Source: a bacterium (lineage in GTDB: Bacteria; Patescibacteriota; Saccharimonadia; Saccharimonadales; HK-STAS-PATE-42). Taken from it: DNA of 7,663 nt. Each line of letters begins with the position of its first letter. The stretch's first letter is position 1. The DNA lies in assembly GCA_029781075.1 (NCBI GenBank), contig JAKOXJ010000026.1:1-7663 (forward strand). Direction: 5' to 3'. The position numbers and the translations under genes are program-made. Below the pieces are notes generated by a model. It did no database searches, was not told the DNA's origin, and saw only the letters and a program-made list of their open reading frames with translations. Below, piece by piece: positions 1 to 4,194 of this stretch.

Positions 1-2
1 TA

Positions 3-233
3 AAAACCTATAGATATGCAGATGGTCCGATATTAATTGCTCAGAGAGGATTTGGTGAAGTTTTAGTTGGTCCTGAAGCTTCACGAAACGCCGTTTGGCA
101 TAGAGGACAGAGGTCAGAAGCTGGATACTTAGGTCTAACAGATGCGCATTTTAGAACACCATTGGTACGAAACCAAGCCATAAGAGATGCGGAGTATAGA
201 TTTACAAACAATTACTGGAGTAGTAGAAGGTAA
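3..233 (+). CDS. 3' end of an unrecognised protein gene (5' truncated by window edge)
   Basis: An open frame enters from the left edge and runs 76 codons to TAA at 231-233. The other two forward frames stop within the first few dozen bases. The visible tail is mixed alpha/beta in character and rich in Arg, Gly and aromatic residues. It contains the stretch GFGEVLVGPEASR and ends NNYWSSRR. It has no obvious membrane segment or low-complexity repeat. I do not recognise the family, and the start and most of the protein lie outside the window. It converges on rsmD with only 15 bases between the two stop codons, and I see no hairpin terminator in that gap. Coding status is likely from the plausible composition, but it rests on one short partial frame. 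Confidence 0.6.
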   Translation, partial: KTYRYADGPILIAQRGFGEVLVGPEASRNAVWHRGQRSEAGYLGLTDAHFRTPLVRNQAIRDAEYRFTNNYWSSRR

Positions 234-248
234 TTTTATTGAAACTTG

Positions 249-818
249 CTAAGAGTACCAGGCGAGTTTGGCTCCAGCGTAAGATTTTTCTTTTTTTAAT
301 TTTAGTCCAGCAATATCCGGAAGGTCAGTTCTTTCTGGCCAGCTAAGTACTAAGGTTCCATTTTTGTTTAATCTGGATGGCATATAAGAAAGGGTCGTAA
401 AAAGTTGATTATCTTGCTCTACCCTCATCTTTTCGGCCAGCTCATAAGGTGGGTCGCATATTATGATATCAAAGTTTTGTTTTGGGTTAGATTTTAGGTA
501 GTTTAAAGCTGGTGCTTTGGATATATGGATCCTCTCATCCTCATCAAGGTTAAGAGACTTTAGGTTCTTGTTGAGATATCTAAAGACAGAGCGTTCTTTT
601 TCTAGTATCAGAACTTTTGAGGCTCCTCTACTTAAGGCTTCTAGTCCACAGACTCCAGAACCACCGAAGGTATCTAGAACTGACGCGCCATCAATATCGC
701 CGGCCAGAGAATTAAAAAGTGCAGCCCGGATCCTTTCGCCCATAGGGTGGGCGCTAAACTTTTTAGGGACTTCAATGACTCTGTGTTTGAGTTCGCCTGC
801 AATAATTCGTAGTTTCAT
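249..818 (-). CDS. rsmD: 16S rRNA (guanine(966)-N2)-methyltransferase RsmD
   Basis: RsmD transfers a methyl group from S-adenosylmethionine to N2 of G966 in helix 31 of 16S rRNA during assembly of the small subunit. The 189-residue protein has the family's usual length and order. An N-terminal RIIAGELKHR segment (residues 4-13) is followed by HPMGERIRAALFN (24-36), which stands where many RsmDs have RPTSDRVREALFN. The SAM-binding motif I follows (VLDTFGGSGVCGLEALSRGA, 47-66), then an acidic residue after the next strand (E73) that should contact the SAM ribose. The catalytic DPPY is at 122-125. The ATG at 818 is preceded by an extended -10 box 9 bases upstream and no Shine-Dalgarno sequence, so the mRNA is probably leaderless. 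It is divergent from the tRNA genes and ends in TAG. The identification is secure. Confidence 0.95.
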   Translation of the reverse strand: MKLRIIAGELKHRVIEVPKKFSAHPMGERIRAALFNSLAGDIDGASVLDTFGGSGVCGLEALSRGASKVLILEKERSVFRYLNKNLKSLNLDEDERIHISKAPALNYLKSNPKQNFDIIICDPPYELAEKMRVEQDNQLFTTLSYMPSRLNKNGTLVLSWPERTDLPDIAGLKLKKEKSYAGAKLAWYS

Positions 819-827
819 CTTAAATAG

Positions 828-836
828 ATTCTAGCA
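828..836 (-). promoter_or_regulatory. Extended -10 promoter of rsmD
   Basis: On the minus strand TGC-TAGAAT (extended -10, 5 of 6 to TATAAT) ends exactly 9 bases before the rsmD ATG. A transcript starting 7-9 bases after it would begin at or next to the start codon. No good -35 is present, as is common for extended -10 promoters. The 15 bases from this box through CTATTTAAG to the ATG closely resemble the tsaB start region (TAGAAT-TATATTAAG-ATG). Confidence 0.6.
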
Positions 837-884
837 CTTTATGCACCGGGAGGTTTTGTGTTAAAATAACATATTACGTACTAC

Positions 885-902
885 CTCAGTTATTTGACTG
901 AG
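885..902. repeat. 6-bp inverted repeat upstream of the tRNA genes
   Basis: CTCAGT (885-890) and ACTGAG (897-902) are perfect reverse complements around a 6-base TATTTG spacer. The right arm overlaps the candidate -35 hexamer of the tRNA promoter. It could be a small operator or a hairpin in a longer tRNA precursor. It has no U-tract, so it is not a terminator. A 6-bp match in AT-rich DNA may also be chance. Confidence 0.35.
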
Positions 903-923
903 AAGATGGTATGCACCTATAAA
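894..923 (+). promoter_or_regulatory. Candidate promoter of the tRNA-Thr/tRNA-Tyr unit
   Basis: TTGACT (894-899) and TATAAA (918-923), each 5 of 6 to consensus, are separated by 18 bases. The mature tRNA-Thr 5' end (928) is only 5 bases beyond the -10, so transcription would start at or just inside the mature end. That is tight. A second candidate is the extended -10 TGT-TAAAAT at 859-867, which would give a leader of about 55 bases containing the 885-902 inverted repeat. Confidence 0.5.
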
Positions 924-927
924 TCCT

Positions 928-1004
928 GCCGCCTTAGCTCAGCTGGTTAGAGCAACGGTTTTGTAAACCGTAGGTCGTCGGTTCGAATCCGACAGGCGGC
1001 TCCA
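928..1004 (+). tRNA. tRNA-Thr(UGU), CCA encoded
   Basis: A full cloverleaf can be drawn. The acceptor stem is GCCGCCT (928-934) with AGGCGGC (994-1000), and the D stem is GCTC with GAGC. The anticodon stem is ACGGT (955-959) with ACCGT (967-971) around the loop TTTGTAA, giving anticodon TGT (962-964), which reads ACA. The T stem is GTCGG with CCGAC around TTCGAAT. The discriminator is U1001 and CCA is encoded (1002-1004). U36 followed by A37 makes it a substrate class for t6A37, the modification to which the nearby tsaB contributes. Confidence 0.97.
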
Positions 1005-1017
1005 TTTTTATAGAAAC

Positions 1018-1104
1018 GCTGGGGTAGTGAAGCGGTCAAACACTGCAGACTGTAAATCTGCCGGCTTTATGCCTTCGTAGGTTCGAATCCTACCCCCAGC
1101 ACCA
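1018..1104 (+). tRNA. tRNA-Tyr(GUA), class II with long variable arm, CCA encoded
   Basis: The acceptor stem is GCTGGGG (1018-1024) with CCCCAGC (1094-1100), and the D stem is GTG with CAC. The anticodon stem is GCAGA (1045-1049) with TCTGC (1057-1061) around CTGTAAA, giving anticodon GTA (1052-1054). The long variable arm carries a GGC/GCC stem (1063-1065 with 1071-1073), as expected for bacterial tRNA-Tyr. The T arm is GTAGG-TTCGAAT-CCTAC. The discriminator is A1101, followed by encoded CCA. A36-A37-A38 is the recognition triplet of MiaA, which is encoded in this window. It lies 13 bases after tRNA-Thr and is surely co-transcribed with it. Confidence 0.97.
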
Positions 1105-1123
1105 AAAGAGAAATTGAGTAGTG

Positions 1124-1148
1124 CCCCGCAAAAATAGCGGGGACTTTT
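1124..1148 (+). terminator. Rho-independent terminator of the tRNA unit
   Basis: A pure G/C 6-bp stem, CCCCGC (1124-1129) with GCGGGG (1137-1142), encloses a 7-base AAAAATA loop. It is followed by ACTTTTGTT. It lies 20 bases after the tRNA-Tyr CCA and just before the tsaB promoter, so it separates the two transcription units. Confidence 0.8.
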
Positions 1149-1156
1149 GTTAGAAT
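1148..1156 (+). promoter_or_regulatory. Extended -10 promoter of tsaB
   Basis: TGT-TAGAAT (1148-1156) ends 9 bases before the tsaB ATG at 1166, the same box and spacing as rsmD. It overlaps the U-tract of the tRNA terminator. There is no recognisable -35 and no Shine-Dalgarno sequence between box and ATG, so a leaderless or nearly leaderless mRNA is inferred. Confidence 0.6.
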
Positions 1157-1165
1157 TATATTAAG

Positions 1166-1558
1166 ATGATACTAATACTTAAAACAGGGACCGAATATAA
1201 CCTCCTAGAGCTTCGTGATCCTAATGAGGAAGTTATATACAGCCAGACTTGGCCGGCGAGTAAGCTCCTAAGTGAAGAGCTCCCCGGGAAGATAGAGGAT
1301 GCTCTTTCTGCTCAGAAACTCATGTTTAGTGATATCTCCGGGATTGTTGTTTTTAAAGGGCCTGGGAGTTACACGGGGCTTAGAATAGGTATCACGGTTG
1401 TAAACGCCATTGCTGATCAAGTTGGAGCTCCGATTATTGGTACTATTGGAGATAACTGGATTAGCGATGGTCTTGAAAGATTGAGATCTGGAGAGAATGA
1501 TCAAATCGTTCTACCAGAATACGGCGGAGAAGCAAATATCACTAAACCTAGGAAGTAG
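1166..1558 (+). CDS. tsaB: TsaB-like tRNA threonylcarbamoyladenosine biosynthesis protein, short one-lobe form
   Basis: TsaB is the non-catalytic partner of TsaD and TsaE in making N6-threonylcarbamoyladenosine at A37 of ANN-decoding tRNAs. The diagnostic motif GPGSYTGLRIG is at residues 65-75, after a beta-rich N-terminal lobe of the ASKHA fold. At 130 residues the protein is far shorter than classical TsaB (about 220-230). It appears to hold the first lobe, then jump to the typical C-terminal signature, seen here as LPEYGGEANITKPRK (116-130). It therefore looks like a compact version rather than a broken gene. The usual N-terminal DTS is KTG here (6-8). The ATG at 1166 fits the upstream -10. 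It ends in TAG before a bidirectional terminator. Family assignment is firm; activity of the short form is inferred. Confidence 0.85.
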   Translation: MILILKTGTEYNLLELRDPNEEVIYSQTWPASKLLSEELPGKIEDALSAQKLMFSDISGIVVFKGPGSYTGLRIGITVVNAIADQVGAPIIGTIGDNWISDGLERLRSGENDQIVLPEYGGEANITKPRK

Positions 1559-1561
1559 TGC

Positions 1562-1588
1562 AAAAAGAACTCCGATTGGAGCTCTTTT
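1562..1588. terminator. Bidirectional terminator between tsaB and the RRM gene
   Basis: AAAAGAACTCC (1563-1573) and GGAGCTCTTTT (1578-1588) form an 11-bp stem around GATT. The single imperfection is A.C when read on the plus strand and a G.U wobble on the minus strand. A-runs and T-runs flank it on both sides, so it can stop tsaB (+) and the RRM gene (-). It starts 4 bases after the tsaB stop and lies 22 bases beyond the RRM stop. Confidence 0.85.
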
Positions 1589-1610
1589 ATTGGTTTTGGA
1601 TTTCTAGATA

Positions 1611-1925
1611 TTAGTATCGGTTTCCGCCGCCATATCCGCCACCGCCACCGTATCCTCCGCCTTGACCACGAGGCTTGTCCTCTTTTGGTCGAGCTTCGTT
1701 TACGATTAGGTTACGACCACCGTACTCACTTTCATGAAGTTCGGCAATTGCACGAGCAGCCTGATCATCTTCTTCGATCTCGACAAAGCCAAAACCTTTA
1801 GAGCGACCAGTGTCTCTGTCCATGATTACCTTGGCACTTAGCACTGTGCCGTAACCATTAAATATTTGTGCTAGAGTTGCATCATCTACGCTATAAGGTA
1901 GTGAGCTTACAAAAAGTTTTTTCAT
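1611..1925 (-). CDS. RRM-domain RNA-binding protein with glycine-rich tail
   Basis: A 104-residue protein made of one RNA recognition motif plus a short tail, of the kind known as glycine-rich RNA-binding proteins (cyanobacterial Rbp, plant GRP). RNP2 is LFVSSL (4-9) and RNP1 is KGFGFVEI (43-50), with the two aromatic Phe residues that stack on RNA bases. Residues 88-102 are almost only Gly and Tyr (GGGYGGGGGYGGGN), a flexible RNA-contacting tail. It should bind single-stranded RNA in the cytoplasm; targets cannot be read from sequence. Relatives in cyanobacteria are often cold-induced, and an RNA-chaperone role is plausible here. It lies downstream of hisS on the same strand, but an extended -10 at the hisS stop suggests its own promoter and a leader of about 100 bases. 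No Shine-Dalgarno sequence is visible. Confidence 0.93.
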   Translation of the reverse strand: MKKLFVSSLPYSVDDATLAQIFNGYGTVLSAKVIMDRDTGRSKGFGFVEIEEDDQAARAIAELHESEYGGRNLIVNEARPKEDKPRGQGGGYGGGGGYGGGNRY

Positions 1926-1939
1926 TTTTTAACTTTAAT

Positions 1940-1992
1940 TAATTTTTGATTTAGTTCGCCGATTACTTCTTTAGACCCCAAATCAAAAACTA
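1940..1992 (-). promoter_or_regulatory. Long-stem hairpin in the 5' leader of the RRM gene
   Basis: Inverted repeat of 13 bases: 1980-1992 and 1940-1952 pair in the minus-strand RNA with 12 Watson-Crick pairs and one G.U, leaving a 27-base loop. The 3' arm ends 14 bases before the RRM ATG. There is no U-tract, so it is not an intrinsic terminator. Its position suggests control of translation or stability, for instance temperature-dependent or autogenous control by the RRM protein. The stem is very A/U-rich, so it would be marginally stable. Function is inferred. Confidence 0.5.
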
Positions 1993-2030
1993 GAAAAGGT
2001 TACCTTCGAAAACTTCTTAGAACAGTTAAT

Positions 2031-2039
2031 ATTATACCA
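2031..2039 (-). promoter_or_regulatory. Extended -10 promoter of the RRM gene, overlapping the hisS stop codon
   Basis: Minus-strand TGG-TATAAT is a perfect extended -10. It spans the last two sense codons of hisS (CTG GTA) and its TAA stop. A start near 2024-2025 gives a 5' UTR of about 100 bases, unlike the leaderless pattern of the other genes. No good -35 is visible. Confidence 0.55.
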
Positions 2040-3201
2040 GATCCTTAACTTTAATCTCTCTATTTTCGAGAACTGCTATTTGAGGGATGCCTAGTTTTTG
2101 GGCAGCCTTCATTCTTTTATCAAACTTGCGTTTAATGTCATAATCGACTGCAACATTTTTGCCTTCTGCACGAAGCTTATTGGCTACTTCATTGACCATC
2201 TCTAGATCTGACTCAGTGATTGGTATCAGCATTAGATCTGTCTTGAGTTTAAGCTGGGGAACGAGTTTATTAACTTCTAAGAAGTTGTAAAGTGGGGCAT
2301 CACCCATTCCAAAGCCAATTGTTGGGATTGGTTCTGCCCCAAAAGTGCCGACCAGGCCATCATAGCGACCTCCCCCAAACATTGACCTATTATTTTCTGG
2401 GTTGGTATCAAATACCTCAAAAACTATATCCGTGTAGTAATCAAAGCCTCTGGCTAATTCTGGTGAGTACTTAAGTTTTATACCAAGTTCAGAAGCTCTG
2501 TCTACTAAATCTTTCACTTCTCCAGTTGGCTTATCGTTTTTTAACACTTCAATTAGAATCTGAGGCTCTTCTAGTACTTCGCTTAGCTTTTGGGCAAAGT
2601 CCTGGGCACTCATTTTATCTATTGCATCGACAACACGCAGGACAGAATTAACGTCTTGCCTTGGCTTAGCAGCTTCAATATTCTGCTGTAATTGAACGCG
2701 AGAATTCACTCTAATTTCGTACATATCAGAAGTTGCACCAAAACTTTTTAGAGTTTTATCTATTACTTGAGCAATCTCTAATTCTGCCTCTATCCCAGCG
2801 ACGCCAAAGAGATCAACATTAAGTTGATAAAATTCACGAGTTCGACCTCTTTGCATTCTCTCGTACCTAAAACAATTAGGGATTGAAAAAAGTCTTAGTG
2901 GATATCCGAGTTCTTGTCTTCTTGCCGCAACCATTCTAGAAACTGTTGGAGTCATCTCTGGCCTTAAAGTGACTTTGCGCCCTCCCCTATCTTCAAAGCT
3001 GAATGTCTGCTGGGATACAATTTCTTCTGAAGTCTTTGATGCATATATATCTAGTGGCTCTAAAACGCTCGCGTCATATTCTTCGTAACCAAATGAGTTA
3101 CAGACTTCTCTCCATTTTTGGAAGGTATAGTTACGTAGAGCTAAATCCTCTGGATAGTAGTCTCTGGTGCCCTTATAGGCTGATGTTGATAGTTTTGTCA
3201 T
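2032..3201 (-). CDS. hisS: Histidyl-tRNA synthetase
   Basis: HisRS charges tRNA-His in the cytoplasm using ATP and histidine. This class II synthetase has all landmarks: KGTRDYYPED at residues 10-19, motif 1 region 37-49, LRPEMTPTVSRMVA (79-92), motif 2 FRYERMQRGRTREF (111-124), the HisRS-specific histidine-binding loop ARGFDYYTDIVFE (250-262), GGGRYDGL (276-283) and motif 3 IGFGMGD (295-301). A C-terminal anticodon-binding domain follows from about residue 322. At 389 residues it is slightly short: the chain stops at EIKVKDLV, about where other HisRSs still have 15-25 residues. The ATG at 3201 is immediately preceded by an in-frame TAA, so no longer N-terminus is possible. An attenuator with a His-rich leader peptide lies upstream. 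No strong Shine-Dalgarno sequence is present. Confidence 0.97.
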   Translation of the reverse strand: MTKLSTSAYKGTRDYYPEDLALRNYTFQKWREVCNSFGYEEYDASVLEPLDIYASKTSEEIVSQQTFSFEDRGGRKVTLRPEMTPTVSRMVAARRQELGYPLRLFSIPNCFRYERMQRGRTREFYQLNVDLFGVAGIEAELEIAQVIDKTLKSFGATSDMYEIRVNSRVQLQQNIEAAKPRQDVNSVLRVVDAIDKMSAQDFAQKLSEVLEEPQILIEVLKNDKPTGEVKDLVDRASELGIKLKYSPELARGFDYYTDIVFEVFDTNPENNRSMFGGGRYDGLVGTFGAEPIPTIGFGMGDAPLYNFLEVNKLVPQLKLKTDLMLIPITESDLEMVNEVANKLRAEGKNVAVDYDIKRKFDKRMKAAQKLGIPQIAVLENREIKVKDLV

Positions 3202-3240
3202 TTAGTTCTTTCTTTCTTTTAAGTTTAACATTTGTTTCAT
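3202..3240 (-). CDS. Possible 12-codon upstream ORF abutting hisS
   Basis: Between the attenuator terminator and hisS there is an ATG at 3240 opening MKQMLNLKERKN. Its TAA stop (3202-3204) directly touches the hisS ATG in the same frame. Since hisS has no clear ribosome-binding site, ribosomes finishing this ORF could restart on hisS (stop-start coupling). It has no Shine-Dalgarno sequence of its own, and its length is easily reached by chance. Treat it as a tentative regulatory ORF. Confidence 0.25.
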   Translation of the reverse strand: MKQMLNLKERKN

Positions 3241-3248
3241 AACAATAG

Positions 3249-3275
3249 AAAAAGCCAGATGGATGATCTGGCTTT
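3249..3275 (-). terminator. Intrinsic terminator in the hisS leader (attenuator)
   Basis: A perfect 10-bp stem, AAAGCCAGAT (3275-3266) with ATCTGGCTTT (3260-3251), with a 5-base loop is followed by two more T. This gives a UUUUU run, then CUAUUG. It sits 47 bases before the hisS ATG and after the leader promoter, so it stops transcription ahead of hisS rather than merely ending the TPR transcript. Confidence 0.85.
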
Positions 3276-3315
3276 AAGGATGTTATTTACAAACAATCAG
3301 AATCAATCCATCCGG

Positions 3316-3363
3316 CTAGAGATGGTCATGATGTGCTGAAACGTTACTGTAAATTAAATACAT
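3316..3363 (-). CDS. His-rich leader peptide of hisS
   Basis: A 15-residue ORF, MYLIYSNVSAHHDHL, stopping in TAG. It has three His codons in positions 11, 12 and 14, far above the normal His frequency of about 2%. They sit immediately before the competing RNA hairpins and the terminator upstream of the histidyl-tRNA synthetase gene. This matches the logic of biosynthetic-operon leader peptides (HisL with seven His) and of the E. coli pheST leader PheM. The ATG lies only 8 bases after a perfect TATAAT, so the mRNA would start 1-3 bases before it: the leader peptide is itself translated from an essentially leaderless message. The peptide has no expected function beyond being translated. Confidence 0.8.
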   Translation of the reverse strand: MYLIYSNVSAHHDHL

Positions 3364-3371
3364 ACTCTCGT

Positions 3372-3400
3372 ATTATATATGTTTATGCTTATTTTGTCAA
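3372..3400 (-). promoter_or_regulatory. Perfect-consensus promoter of the hisS leader
   Basis: Minus-strand TTGACA (3395-3400) and TATAAT (3372-3377) both match sigma70 consensus in all six bases, with the optimal 17-base spacer. The -35 begins 2 bases after the TPR gene's TAG stop. Predicted start is near 3365-3366. A maximal-strength promoter followed by an attenuator fits control by premature termination rather than by initiation. Confidence 0.9.
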
Positions 3401-3402
3401 AT

Positions 3403-4152
3403 CTACTTAAAGTAACCCCTAATTCGATCAGCACTTTCTTCATCGAGTTCTTTTAGATATTCTTCTGCCCTATCTTTAGTCATATCTGATAGTTTATTAT
3501 TACCGAGTTGTGCATACGCACAGCTAAGGCTTAGGTATAGCTCGGAATGCTGACGAGCATGAGTGTCTTCCTCTAATTCTAGAGCTCCTAGCGCCGCATA
3601 AAGGCAATCTAGCATGGCCTCATACTTTTTATTTAAGAAGTAGACCCTGCCAGCTTCTTTGTAGGCAGTTGCGATATAGAAGGTATTTTCAGACTTATTG
3701 GCGTTTTGAATAGCTTCATAAGACAAAGATTCAGCTTCACTCCTCTGCTCTTCTTTTGCTAGAACTGCTGCAAGCTTAGATTGGCTCATGGCCAGCTCTC
3801 CGAAACCTTTAGGATCTTCAGATTCTTTAAAGCCCACAATACTTCTATCTAGAGCCTCTTTTGCCTCGTCAATTTTATCTTGAGCAAGTAGGCAGTTACC
3901 GTGGTCTCTTAGAACTCGCGCTAGATTAAACTTATCGTCTAGGTCTTTATAGTGCTCCTCAGCTTTAAGAAAATACTCTTCTGCAGATAGATGATCACCA
4001 GCCTGATTTAAACAAACTGCTGACATGTGTAGCGCCGCACCAACAATTTGGGCGTCATCAGAACTTTCTGCTATTTCTTGATACTTTTTAGCCGCCTCAA
4101 TAGATTGTCCTTGATTTCGTAATTTGTCTGCTTCTGCAAAAATATATGTCAT
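3403..4152 (-). CDS. TPR-repeat protein, function unknown
   Basis: A 249-residue, highly helical soluble protein composed almost wholly of tetratricopeptide-type helix pairs. About six can be drawn: roughly 2-30, 35-70, 75-112, 117-152, 158-192 and 203-236, with typical small-residue/aromatic patterns such as AAKKYQEIA, SAEEYFLKAEEHY, LARVLRDHGNCLLAQ and YKEAGRVYFLNKKYEAML. There is no signal peptide, transmembrane segment or catalytic domain, so a cytoplasmic protein-protein scaffold is the most that can be said. The open frame extends to a TTG at 4158. I choose the ATG at 4152 because a -10 (TATACT) ends 7 bases before it, while the TTG lies 1 base past that box and would hardly be in the transcript. 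It ends in TAG, 2 bases before the hisS-leader -35. Confidence 0.85.
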   Translation of the reverse strand: MTYIFAEADKLRNQGQSIEAAKKYQEIAESSDDAQIVGAALHMSAVCLNQAGDHLSAEEYFLKAEEHYKDLDDKFNLARVLRDHGNCLLAQDKIDEAKEALDRSIVGFKESEDPKGFGELAMSQSKLAAVLAKEEQRSEAESLSYEAIQNANKSENTFYIATAYKEAGRVYFLNKKYEAMLDCLYAALGALELEEDTHARQHSELYLSLSCAYAQLGNNKLSDMTKDRAEEYLKELDEESADRIRGYFK

Positions 4153-4159
4153 GGTCAAT

Positions 4160-4188
4160 AGTATATCGTCCTAAAAAGCTCAGGTAAA
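4160..4188 (-). promoter_or_regulatory. Promoter of the TPR gene
   Basis: TTTACC (4183-4188, 4 of 6) and TATACT (4160-4165, 5 of 6) with a 17-base spacer lie on the minus strand, 7 bases from the chosen ATG. The -35 starts directly after the TAG stop of the upstream gene and lies partly in the loop of that gene's terminator. Confidence 0.6.
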
Positions 4189-4194
4189 CTAAGC
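4173..4194 (-). terminator. Short intrinsic terminator of the 204-residue gene, fused to its stop codon
   Basis: Minus-strand GCTTAG (4189-4194) pairs with CTGAGC (4178-4183), 6 bp with one G.U, around a TTTAC loop. Five T follow (4173-4177). The TAG stop codon is part of the stem. The stem is modest, so partial read-through into the TPR gene is likely. Confidence 0.55.

Larger units (their letters stand above)
3202..3366 (-). promoter_or_regulatory. hisS transcription attenuator leader (His-tRNA sensing)
   Basis: The transcribed leader carries four elements. (a) A leader ORF with His codons at 3331-3333, 3328-3330 and 3322-3324. (b) Hairpin 1:2, CCAUCU (3320-3325) with GGAUGG (3308-3313), loop 6. 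(c) Antiterminator 2:4, AGCCGGAUGGAU (3306-3317) with AUCCAUCUGGCU (3253-3264), 12 bp with one G.U. (d) Terminator 3:4 (3251-3275). A ribosome waiting for His-tRNA at the paired His codons would cover segment 1 but leave most or all of segment 2 free, so 2:4 forms and hisS is transcribed. A ribosome reaching the stop codon at 3316-3318 would cover all of segment 2, so the terminator forms. No T-box consensus is present. Structure is seen; mechanism is inferred from known leader-peptide attenuation (his operon, E. coli pheST). Confidence 0.8.

Noticed and set aside
517..834. Forward 105-codon ORF opposite rsmD
   Set aside because: It lies almost wholly antisense to the well-identified rsmD, has no family resemblance, and its Ser/Arg-rich product is typical of a shadow frame.
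1268..1504. Reverse 78-codon ORF inside tsaB
   Set aside because: Antisense to the conserved GPGSYTGLRIG region of tsaB; Asn/Ser-rich composition and no start signals.
1940..1992. The inverted repeat as a rho-independent terminator of hisS
   Set aside because: The 3' arm is followed by ATTAAAGTTAAAAA on the minus strand, with no U-tract, and the loop is 27 bases long.
2292..2474. Forward 60-codon ORF inside hisS
   Set aside because: Fully antisense to the catalytic core of hisS; no supporting features.
3003..3242. Forward 79-codon ORF across the hisS start and leader
   Set aside because: Antisense to the hisS N-terminus; its hydrophobic C-terminus comes from reading the A/G-rich leader backwards. 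No promoter is seen on that strand.
3249..3366. T-box riboswitch or a free-standing small RNA instead of an attenuator
   Set aside because: No T-box consensus (UGGNACCGCG-like) or specifier architecture is present, and the His-codon cluster plus 1:2, 2:4 and 3:4 pairings explain the sequence better. A short terminated RNA would still be made as a by-product.
4153..4158. TTG at 4158 as the start of the TPR gene
   Set aside because: It lies 1 base after the -10 box and would not be transcribed from that promoter; the ATG two codons later fits the leaderless spacing seen in neighbours.
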